DNA from: Clostridia bacterium
GTDB taxonomy: Bacteria; Bacillota; Clostridia; Monoglobales; Monoglobaceae
Length of the DNA stretch: 64,000 nt
NCBI GenBank assembly: GCA_017397725.1
Contig: JAFQIA010000023.1
Span: 29,699-93,698 of the forward strand
Direction of reading: 5' to 3'
Position numbers and translations under genes: made by a program. Positions 18,001 through 23,597 of the stretch are shown here, in pieces. Position 1 is the stretch's first letter; each line of letters begins with the position of its first letter. The notes below the pieces were generated by a model, which ran no database searches, was not told the DNA's origin, and saw only the letters and a list, made by a program, of their open reading frames with translations.

Positions 18001-18226
18001 CGGCCCCGAGGAGGCAAAGGATGCCGAATCCTTCCGCCCCTCCAATATGACCGCTATGGTCAGCAAAGAGGAGCTGGAAAAGCGGATTGCCAATGCCAAT
18101 GCCAAAATTCAAAAGGCGGCAGAGGGCATTGCCAAAGGCGAGATTGAGGCAAACCCCTACCGGAGCTATCAATATGATGCCTGTGAGTACTGTAATTATA
18201 AAACTATTTGTAAACGCGACGACTGA
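15002..18226 (+). CDS. addB: AddB, subunit of the AddAB helicase-nuclease
   Basis: AddAB resects double-strand breaks for RecA-dependent repair. This 1074-residue protein matches AddB in length and layout: a UvrD-like degenerate helicase half, then a C-terminal RecB-family nuclease with the Fe-S cysteines FNGCAFRYF (about residue 757) and CEYCNYKTIC (about 1062-1071) and catalytic VVDYKSSAKG. Two oddities stand out. The N-terminal Walker A (GxxGxGKT in Bacillus AddB) is replaced by LGLNETART, so ATP binding by this subunit is unlikely. The usual partner addA does not follow; the next thing is a small inverted-repeat element and then argH on the other strand. Confidence 0.92.
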   Translation: MLEFILGLNETARTALLEQEIGNRLKEHAPSWILVPEQFSLYTEKEILLRFGLSAQRQVKVLSFSRLCNLVLRHKGPLRMQYIDGAGKQILAARTMELMQGKLTVLEKNLRQKGFAKVLADTVSECKRYGVPPQALRFGAEKTLQEDLKNKLYDLADLYEAYDGLLTAQNADAEDNLSLICDRLKDCDFLTGKLYVMHFRSFTPVEYRALGELMGKMDVAVFLQHSKDPAFGGLFAPMDGAIRKLKKLAEEQGMEVAEPTILPLQKEDSALTYLANHYFDPRAKEWEGETTPISIYEVQNTYGEMEAAADLILRLCRTKGYRFSDFLILARSMEPYRRMMPAVFEQRGVRVFLDTRRSIAEKPLARLLCGILEILAYGYSYERTMDLAGCGLLEIEKSAMDELENYILATAPTHAMWNAETWDYQPGHGDFDMERINHTRRMLFSGVKAMEDAISGTKTGGEIAEALLAWMKEGIADAITQKAQIRLEQGAPELADEYVQVFNGVLAVLTQISAYLKDTPMTYRKFSELFANALSGIEIGMTPQTLDCVTFSQIDRFRNNQAKVVLVLGMNEGVFPQGYLGEGLLSDNERSILLDLGIELAPGKESKQKEEQLLIYAVLSAPKQELYFFRPVMEKDGKRQVPSGILKRAKELLPSMETVMPQMEPFLGGAEGGDAIFDRLAVAMAEFGGDVSLLPKPLKELYDSFSQKEGYQAKLQELTDAMMAKPPKELSGDLVKALYGETLSLSASQLESFNGCAFRYFLNYGLLLREREIAGLEPRSKGSIQHAALYAYFTELKEQNVDFATIEKEDCFSQVGQAVEAEAKKNAELLYEASAYYQYIVMQMKGIAARTAWEVVKFYRSSSFRPYGFEITIGTRGEIPALSVKSDEGKEIAKIRGIIDRADTAKVGEKTLVNVVDYKSSAKGLDVKLAEDGITLQPLLYAHAICNHMENAQPAGLMYLQMNDPVIPESKAKKNPELAINKEMRPQGWLLDEAAANAAYGPEEAKDAESFRPSNMTAMVSKEELEKRIANANAKIQKAAEGIAKGEIEANPYRSYQYDACEYCNYKTICKRDD

Positions 18227-18232
18227 CAAACT

Positions 18233-18428
18233 CGGTCTACCGCAAGCAAGGAATAGAAAAGATATATTTGTAGGGGTCGGCGTCCTCGACGACCCGTAAA
18301 AAGAAACAACGAAAACGGCAAGGGGAACTCGATGTTCTCCTTGCCGTTTTTGTCTGGCAGATAAAGACAGATGTAGTCATCTGTCCTTATAAATATTTTA
18401 TACATTTATTCCTGCTTGCGGTAGACCG
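18233..18428. mobile_element. MITE-like inverted-repeat element, 196 bp, between addB and argH
   Basis: Perfect 16-bp terminal inverted repeats (18233-18248 CGGTCTACCGCAAGCA and 18413-18428) with similarity continuing about 6 bp inward after one indel. Inside are three palindromes: GGGTCG...CGACCC (about 18274-18296), the terminator hairpin at 18312-18350, and GACAGATG-TAGT-CATCTGTC (18366-18385). No coding capacity. It fills the whole gap between the converging addB and argH. Confidence 0.7.
18312..18352. terminator. bidirectional terminator hairpin inside the inverted-repeat element
   Basis: Arms 18312-18328 and 18334-18350 (AAAACGGCAAGG / CCTTGCCGTTTT plus a 5-bp extension), loop TCGAT, followed by T on one side and A on the other. 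Confidence 0.8.
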
Positions 18429-18435
18429 ACTTTTT

Positions 18436-19809
18436 TCAATCTTCTTCTTTTTCGTAGCGGGAAATGACTGCTTTCATGGTTTCCATAGCAGGTCCGCCGA
18501 TGAGCTTTCGTTCATTGACGCAGGTGGTCAGGGAGATGGCATCATAAATATCCTCCTGAATCAGGGGAGAAAAGCTCTGCATCTCTTCCATAGACAGGGC
18601 ATCAATGACGGTGTCCTTTTCGATACAGTAGGCAACCATTCTGCCAACCACGCCGTGGGCATCACGGAAAGGCAGTCCGTGCTTGACCAGATAGTCCGCC
18701 ACGTCGGTGGCATTGGTAAACCCGCCCTTGGCACCGTGCAGCATCTTGTCCTTGCGCACCTGCATGGTGGCAAGCATATTGGTGAACACCGGCAAACACA
18801 TCTTTACGGTATCAATGGCATCAAAGATTTGTTCCTTATCCTCCTGCATATCCTTGTTATAGGCAAGGGGCAGTCCCTTAAGCATGGTGAGCAGTCCGGT
18901 GAGGGAGCCATACACCCGACCGGTCTTGCCTCTGACCAGTTCTGCCACATCGGGATTCTTTTTCTGGGGCATAATACTGGAGCCGGTGCTGTACGCATCG
19001 TCCAGCTCAATAAAGCTGAATTCGTGAGAGCTCCAAAGGATAATTTCTTCCGAGAATCGGCTGAGGTGGGTCATAATCAGGGAGAGGCAGAATGCCAGCT
19101 CGCATACAAAATCACGGTCTGAAACCCCGTCCAAGCTATTCTGGGTTACCCCGTCAAAGCCAAGCTCGGCTGCCACAAATTCCCGATCTAAGGGATAGGT
19201 GGTTCCTGCCAGTGCACCGCTGCCAAGGGGCATGATATTCAGCCGTTTGCGGCAATCGGTCAACCGCTCCCCGTCCCGACGCAGCATCTCATAGTATGCC
19301 ATTACGTGATGGGCAAGGGTGATGGGCTGTGCCTTTTGTAGATGGGTGTAGCCGGGCATAATGGTGGCAAGATGCTCCTTGGCGATAGCAAGGATGGTCT
19401 TGCGCAGTGCCTTGACTTCTTCCAAAAGGGAATCAATCTCGTGACGGAGATACATCCGGATGTCCAGCGCAACCTGATCGTTACGGCTTCTGCCGGTGTG
19501 CAGGCGCTTGCCCACATCTCCAATGCGGGAGATGAGGATGGTTTCAATATTCATATGGATGTCTTCTGCATCAATCGAAAACTCCACCTTGTTCTCTTCA
19601 ATATCTGCGAGGATTTCTTTCAGGGTTTTGACGATCAGGTCTGCATCCTCTTGAGGAATAATCCCCTGTTTGCCAAGCATTTTTGCGTGGGCACAGCTGC
19701 CCGCAATGTCCTGGGCATACATTCTTGCATCAAAGCGGATGGAAGAATTGAAATCGTCTACCTGTGTATCTGTGGCCTTGGAAAAACGGCCGCCCCAAAG
19801 TTTTGCCAC
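18436..19809 (-). CDS. argH: argininosuccinate lyase
   Basis: ArgH splits argininosuccinate into arginine and fumarate, the last step of arginine synthesis. The 457-residue protein is family length, opening with [12 protein letters not shown] and carrying [13 protein letters not shown] (about residues 106-118), the TTYPLDRE region, and the fumarase/aspartase signature [12 protein letters not shown] (about 281-292). It begins with GTG at 19809; AAAGGATG is 8-9 nt upstream. The partner argG is not adjacent, while argD and argF lie about 9 kb away on the opposite strand, so arginine genes are scattered in this genome. Confidence 0.96.
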   Translation of the reverse strand: MAKLWGGRFSKATDTQVDDFNSSIRFDARMYAQDIAGSCAHAKMLGKQGIIPQEDADLIVKTLKEILADIEENKVEFSIDAEDIHMNIETILISRIGDVGKRLHTGRSRNDQVALDIRMYLRHEIDSLLEEVKALRKTILAIAKEHLATIMPGYTHLQKAQPITLAHHVMAYYEMLRRDGERLTDCRKRLNIMPLGSGALAGTTYPLDREFVAAELGFDGVTQNSLDGVSDRDFVCELAFCLSLIMTHLSRFSEEIILWSSHEFSFIELDDAYSTGSSIMPQKKNPDVAELVRGKTGRVYGSLTGLLTMLKGLPLAYNKDMQEDKEQIFDAIDTVKMCLPVFTNMLATMQVRKDKMLHGAKGGFTNATDVADYLVKHGLPFRDAHGVVGRMVAYCIEKDTVIDALSMEEMQSFSPLIQEDIYDAISLTTCVNERKLIGGPAMETMKAVISRYEKEED

Positions 19810-19916
19810 TTTGCTTCATCCTTTCAATCTTAAGGTATTTTTCACCAGTATAGCACAGAAACTAAGAGGCGGTCAACCGAATCTTAGGAATTTTTTTGTT
19901 TTTTTAGAAAAAACCC

Positions 19917-19945
19917 TTGACAAACCCACATTCCCGTGATAGAAT
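19917..19945 (+). promoter_or_regulatory. promoter of tRNA-Tyr
   Basis: TTGACA (19917-19922), 17 nt, TAGAAT (19940-19945), 37 nt upstream of the mature tRNA. Confidence 0.8.
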
Positions 19946-19982
19946 AGACAAGTCGCGTGAGAGCGGACAACCATTTTCATAT

Positions 19983-20067
19983 GGAGGGGTTCCCGAGTGG
20001 CCAAAGGGGGCAGACTGTAAATCTGTTGCATCTTGCTTCGATGGTTCGAATCCATCTCCCTCCACCA
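19983..20067 (+). tRNA. tRNA-Tyr (anticodon GTA)
   Basis: An 85-nt class II tRNA with encoded CCA. The anticodon GTA is at 20017-20019 in loop CTGTAAA, with acceptor stem GGAGGGG paired to the 3' TCCCTCC, a long variable arm and T-arm ATGG-TTCGAAT-CCAT. The last 21 nt recur 149 bp downstream. Confidence 0.96.
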
Positions 20068-20072
20068 AAACG

Positions 20073-20103
20073 AAAAGACACCGTCAGGTGTCTTTTTTGT
20101 TTT
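20073..20103 (+). terminator. terminator after tRNA-Tyr (repeated sequence type)
   Basis: AAAAGACACC (20073-20082), loop GTCA, GGTGTCTTTT (20087-20096) and T-rich tail. About 30 nt of it (20074-20103) are repeated exactly at 23427-23456, and a variant occurs at 20463-20490. Confidence 0.88.
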
Positions 20104-20139
20104 GGTCAAGAAGATAGAGGATTCGAACCGAGCGGAAAA

Positions 20140-20162
20140 GCAATGTGCCGGTGGCACATTGC
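20140..20162. repeat. 10-bp palindromic hairpin between tRNA tail copies
   Basis: GCAATGTGCC (20140-20149), GGT, GGCACATTGC (20153-20162). The inner stem AATGTGCC/GGCACATT is reused as one hairpin of the downstream palindrome array (20312-20331). Confidence 0.8.
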
Positions 20163-20195
20163 AGCGAGGACGGCCCTTTAAGGCGGAGCCGTGGG

Positions 20196-20216
20196 CGAAT
20201 CCATCTCCCTCCACCA
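20196..20216 (+). repeat. duplicated 3' end of tRNA-Tyr (att-like direct repeat)
   Basis: These 21 bp are identical to 20047-20067, the T-arm 3' half, acceptor 3' strand and CCA of tRNA-Tyr. The 128 bp between the copies hold a terminator and a 10-bp hairpin but no gene. It looks like an attachment-site duplication or a decayed tRNA tail. Confidence 0.75.
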
Positions 20217-20217
20217 G

Positions 20218-20247
20218 AAAAAAGCACTTCGTAAGAAGTGCTTTTTT
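20218..20247. terminator. strong bidirectional hairpin terminator
   Basis: AAAAAAGCACTTC (20218-20230), loop GTAA, GAAGTGCTTTTTT (20235-20247): a perfect 13-bp stem with T tract, just after the duplicated tRNA tail. Confidence 0.85.
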
Positions 20248-20249
20248 CA

Positions 20250-20442
20250 ATGAAGCGTTCCTTTCAGGAACATGAAGTTGCTATCGCTAATGAAGTTGCC
20301 TGCGGCAATGAAATGTGCCTTGCGGCACATTAAGGAACGCTTTGCTTCATAAATTCGCAAAGCGAATTTGCATCATAGTGGCAAAGCCACTGCTTCATAT
20401 TTGCAAAGCAAATGCATCATATCGCCATTGGCGATGCATCAT
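20250..20442. repeat. array of short palindromes joined by ATGAAG / GCATCAT linkers
   Basis: Right half: four units, each a 6-8 bp perfect stem with a 3-nt loop and a 7-nt linker: AAATTCGC-AAA-GCGAATTT (20351-20369), AGTGGC-AAA-GCCACT (20377-20391), ATTTGC-AAA-GCAAAT (20399-20413), ATCGCC-ATT-GGCGAT (20421-20435), linked by GCATCAT or GCTTCAT. Left half: stems at 20257-20271, 20296-20308 and 20312-20331 plus one degenerate unit, linked by ATGAAG, i.e. the complementary linker. Orientation flips near 20335. Stem sequences differ in every unit, but the architecture does not. Nothing coding is seen. Confidence 0.85.
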
Positions 20443-20462
20443 TTAGAATACAATAGCCAACG

Positions 20463-20490
20463 AGACGCCTTTAGGTGTCTTTTTTGTTTT
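20463..20490 (-). terminator. terminator downstream of the araC-family gene
   Basis: AGACGCC (20463-20469), TTTA, GGTGTCT (20474-20480) with one G-U, followed on the plus strand by T6GT4. It is a variant of the repeated GACACC-GTCA-GGTGTC terminator. On the minus strand it lies just beyond the araC-type stop. Confidence 0.6.
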
Positions 20491-20499
20491 GGGTAGGCA

Positions 20500-21249
20500 T
20501 CATTTCGGTTTCGGCAGTCGGTTTGTTATCCGCCTGTAGGCTTTATAAAATCCCGCATAGGAAGAGTATCCCACCAATTCACTGATTTGAGCAAGAGTGA
20601 GGTTGGTGGTTTGGAATAATAGGATGGCGGCATTGATTTTTCGTTTTGCCAACTCGTCGATAAAGGTGTTACCGGTGATTCGCTTGACCTCTCTTGCTGT
20701 TTGTTTGGAACTCAGCATCAGTTCTTTTGCCAAGTCGTCAATAGTTACAGTTCCGTTGTATCGTTTGGAAAAAAATTCTTCTATAATCAGTTCCCGGTTG
20801 GTAATGGGAATAATGGGTTGATTGGATTCTTCCAAAAAACAATCGGAACAGATATAGGACAGTAACGCTCGCAACTTACTGTTTTTTCCAGTGAGAACAT
20901 AGGTCTGGATTTCTTTACAAAGCAGGGATAGCATGGCTTTGTGGATGGTAGTTTTGCGAAGCATATCACCATAACCTGTATTCAGCAGGAAGGAAATGCG
21001 CTTGGAATCCTTTCCCGTAGAATGGTACCGGTGCATTTGGTTGGCAGGCACAATCAGGATATCGCCTTCCTTTAGGGGAATATCCTTTTCCTCACAACAT
21101 AGAAAAGCAGTTCCGCTCAGGAAGATATGCATCTCCGCAAAGACGTGCTTATGCAAGGGATAGGAGATATTTTGATGATTAAAAAACCCGATTTGCATAT
21201 AAACTTTTGTCTGGCTGCCATTGATATCAATCACAAATTCTGTATTCAT
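20500..21249 (-). CDS. AraC-family transcriptional regulator
   Basis: The 249-residue protein has an N-terminal cupin sensor domain (about residues 1-135, with PLHKHVFAEMHIFLSG and GDILIVPANQMHRY) and a C-terminal double helix-turn-helix (about 150-249, IDDLAKELMLSSKQTAREVKRITG and LAQISELVGYSSYAGFYKAYRRI). This is the classical carbohydrate-responsive AraC layout. The ATG at 21249 is favoured by an upstream GAGGAAA, although the frame is open to 21351. It is divergent from the sialidase-like and EamA genes, so it probably controls them. The C-terminus is a little short, and the stop lies inside another GCATCAT linker-like motif. Confidence 0.88.
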   Translation of the reverse strand: MNTEFVIDINGSQTKVYMQIGFFNHQNISYPLHKHVFAEMHIFLSGTAFLCCEEKDIPLKEGDILIVPANQMHRYHSTGKDSKRISFLLNTGYGDMLRKTTIHKAMLSLLCKEIQTYVLTGKNSKLRALLSYICSDCFLEESNQPIIPITNRELIIEEFFSKRYNGTVTIDDLAKELMLSSKQTAREVKRITGNTFIDELAKRKINAAILLFQTTNLTLAQISELVGYSSYAGFYKAYRRITNRLPKPK

Positions 21250-21384
21250 AAAACATTTCCTCAAAAGACATTTTAGGATTACAATGTCCGTGTGGCATAT
21301 AGACAAAAATCCTTGATTATTGTAGTATAAGTATAGCATGACACCGAGCAAATGTCAAATTTTGCGAAAGAGGGAGTGTACCAT

Positions 21385-22449
21385 TTGTTTATGTATCAAG
21401 TGTGGAATGAAAAGGCGTATTTGCCCCAAATTTCTGAATTGAAACGGCTGGAGGTGGGAGGCACTACTATCAAACCCTTTGAACCGGAGAAAGACGGATA
21501 TGTTTTTATGCACGGGGTGGCACTTGTCAAGTTCAAAGGCAGAATGTACTGTGCCTGGGCACACAATAGAGTGGAGGAAAATTCCGATGATGAAGAAGTG
21601 AATTATGCGGTCAGCGATGATGACGGAAAAACATGGTCAAAGTGTATTCAAGGAAACTTCAACCCGGAAGACGGTGTTGCAGTTAGTCACGGGGCCTTTC
21701 TGGTACATGATGAAAAACTGTACTTTTTTGCCCCTCAGTTTAAGGGACAGTTGGGTGCGGAAATGATGAAGAGCTGTGCGTATGTCTTTGATGAAAGTGT
21801 TGAAAAATTTGTTTATGCCGGTGTCTGCCTGGAAGATAGGTTCTGGCCCATGTGCGAGCCGGTATTGATGGAAAACGGCAATTATATTATGCCCGGAATT
21901 TATGTAGCATCGGATTACATGTCACCCGATAATGCTGCTGCGGTTGCAATCAGCCGGGGTTCGGATGTGCTCCATTGGGATATGGTCAAAATCGGACGGG
22001 CGGAAGATGTTCGGGTTTGGGGCGAATGTACCGTGGTTGTTGACGGAAGTTTTTGCAAACTATACTGCCGGGAACATTCGGTAAAGAACAAAGCATTATA
22101 TGCAGAAAGTCTGGATTTTGGCAAGACATGGAGCGAAATGAATCTGAGCAATCTGCCCATGATAGGCAGTAAGCCCTACGCAGGCACCCTTTCCAAAGGG
22201 CAAAACTATTTGATTTGCAGTTGTGCGGCGGATATTCATGAACGGGATATCCTGACCATTGCTGTTACCAAAAAAGGCGAAGATAAGTTCAGCAAAATCT
22301 ACTGCATTGACGAGGGGGCGTATGTGTCCTATCCCTATGCCATAGAACTGGACGGTAAATTGTATGTGGCATATTCCTGGTCTTTGGAAGGACTTAATCG
22401 GAACAAGGCAAAACTTGCTGTGATTGATATCAAGGAGTTGGAGGCATGA
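21385..22449 (+). CDS. sialidase-like beta-propeller protein (BNR/Asp-box)
   Basis: A roughly 354-residue protein with two clear Asp-box motifs (AVSDDDGKTWSK near residue 75 and AESLDFGKTWSEM near 240) and repeated blade-like segments, the signature of the six-bladed sialidase/BNR fold. No signal peptide is visible, so it is probably cytoplasmic or non-classically located. The GH33 FRIP motif and a full arginine triad are not evident, so activity on sialic acid is uncertain; it may be a glycoside hydrolase or phosphorylase-like propeller. The start is unsure: TTG 21385 has AGGGAG at 8 nt, ATG 21391 has it at 14 nt. It is translationally coupled (ATGA) to the EamA gene. Confidence 0.7.
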   Translation: MFMYQVWNEKAYLPQISELKRLEVGGTTIKPFEPEKDGYVFMHGVALVKFKGRMYCAWAHNRVEENSDDEEVNYAVSDDDGKTWSKCIQGNFNPEDGVAVSHGAFLVHDEKLYFFAPQFKGQLGAEMMKSCAYVFDESVEKFVYAGVCLEDRFWPMCEPVLMENGNYIMPGIYVASDYMSPDNAAAVAISRGSDVLHWDMVKIGRAEDVRVWGECTVVVDGSFCKLYCREHSVKNKALYAESLDFGKTWSEMNLSNLPMIGSKPYAGTLSKGQNYLICSCAADIHERDILTIAVTKKGEDKFSKIYCIDEGAYVSYPYAIELDGKLYVAYSWSLEGLNRNKAKLAVIDIKELEA

Positions 22450-23378
22450 GCGGGAAAAACAAAAGCAGGTATCGGTTATATTTGATAGCCGTACTTTGTA
22501 CGGTGCTTTGGGGGAGTGCGGTTCCCACCATTAAATTGGGATATGAAATTTTTAGCATTGCACCCTCTGCCACCGCCGACCAACTGATGTTTGCCGGCAT
22601 TCGGTTTTTCGGGGCAGGACTTTTGCTTTTGATTCCTTACGGCATAGTTTTCGGAAAAGTACAACAAAAAAAGGATTTGTGGACCCATGCTGGCATCATT
22701 GGTCTGATACAAACTGCTGGACAATATTTTTTCATGTATATCGGTCTTTCCTATACCTCTGGTGTCAATGCTTCGGTGTTGAGTGCAGTTGGAACTTTGC
22801 TTTATGTTGTCCTTGCTTGGGTGATATTCCGGGACCAGAAGATGTCAAAGATAAAAGCCGTTGGCTGTATGGTGGGTTTTTTCGGCATCCTGCTTAACAG
22901 CCTTTCTACACAGAAAATGGGGCTTTTGTCATGGAAAGGCGACGGATTTGTTATGATATCCAATATCTGTGTGGCGGTAGGCTTTCTGTATAGCAAATAC
23001 GGGGTCAAAAACCAGAACCCTTTTCTCCTGACGGGACTGCAAATGGGTATTGGCGGAGGTGTTTTGCTTACCATCGCCTTGTGTTTGGGAGGAAGACTGC
23101 CTACTGTAACACCGGCAGGCATCTTGTTGCTTTTTTATTTGATGATGGTATCTTCGGTGGCGTTTTCCTTGTGGACGGCACTGTTAAAAGAATATCCGTC
23201 GTCTCTTGTGGGTATGTTCAACTTTTTAACACCGGTATTCGGAACAATATTTTCCTACCTACTGAGCAGGCTTGGGGTGTTGGATGAAGCTTCGGCATTT
23301 ACCATTTATACCGTGATTGCCATACTCTGCTCCGCCGGGGGGATTTTATTATCCTCTATGGGGGATACAACCAAATAA
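22446..23378 (+). CDS. EamA/DMT-family transporter
   Basis: The 310-residue, 10-helix protein has two EamA repeats (first with LCTVLWGSAVPTIKLGYE near residues 17-34, second from about 165). These carriers export or import small metabolites. It overlaps the sialidase-like gene by 4 bp (ATGA), implying a joint function, perhaps moving the propeller protein's substrate or product. It is clearly paralogous to the protein at 46394-47311, sharing LWGSA-P-IK-GY and LFAGIRF-like segments, so the family has duplicated in this genome. A repeated-type terminator follows. Confidence 0.87.
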   Translation: MSGKNKSRYRLYLIAVLCTVLWGSAVPTIKLGYEIFSIAPSATADQLMFAGIRFFGAGLLLLIPYGIVFGKVQQKKDLWTHAGIIGLIQTAGQYFFMYIGLSYTSGVNASVLSAVGTLLYVVLAWVIFRDQKMSKIKAVGCMVGFFGILLNSLSTQKMGLLSWKGDGFVMISNICVAVGFLYSKYGVKNQNPFLLTGLQMGIGGGVLLTIALCLGGRLPTVTPAGILLLFYLMMVSSVAFSLWTALLKEYPSSLVGMFNFLTPVFGTIFSYLLSRLGVLDEASAFTIYTVIAILCSAGGILLSSMGDTTK

Positions 23379-23426
23379 AAGAAAGACATATCCCATTTCA
23401 ATAAATAAAGGGAAAATACCAAAAAG

Positions 23427-23456
23427 AAAGACACCGTCAGGTGTCTTTTTTGTTTT
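23427..23456 (+). terminator. terminator after the EamA gene, second copy of the repeated terminator
   Basis: AAAGACACC, loop GTCA, GGTGTCTTT, then T-rich tail; 30 nt are identical to 20074-20103. The two copies bracket the araC/sialidase-like/EamA cassette. Confidence 0.88.
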
Positions 23457-23506
23457 TTCTAACAAACAACAGCCAAAAACCACGAAAAATTATAAGCAGA
23501 TTGATA

Positions 23507-23535
23507 TTGACAAAAAAATAACAATCTGATACAAT
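23507..23535 (+). promoter_or_regulatory. adhE promoter with overlapping Rex-like operator
   Basis: TTGACA (23507-23512), 17 nt, TACAAT (23530-23535). The 18-nt segment 23507-23524 matches the Rex operator TTGTTAA-N4-TTAACAA at 11 of 14 positions and covers the -35 box. A 7-bp palindrome CTTTCCC-ATA-GGGAAAG (23562-23578) sits just before the SD. Confidence 0.6.
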
Positions 23536-23597
23536 GAAAGTGAAAATAAGAAAGTTGCTTACTTTCCCATAGGGAAAGATAAAAAGGAGGATTCCTG

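Noticed and set aside
20250..20442. The palindrome array as a CRISPR array
   Set aside because: Units are self-complementary with differing stems and a 6-7 nt constant linker; there are no direct repeats of 24-37 nt, no unique spacers and no cas genes.
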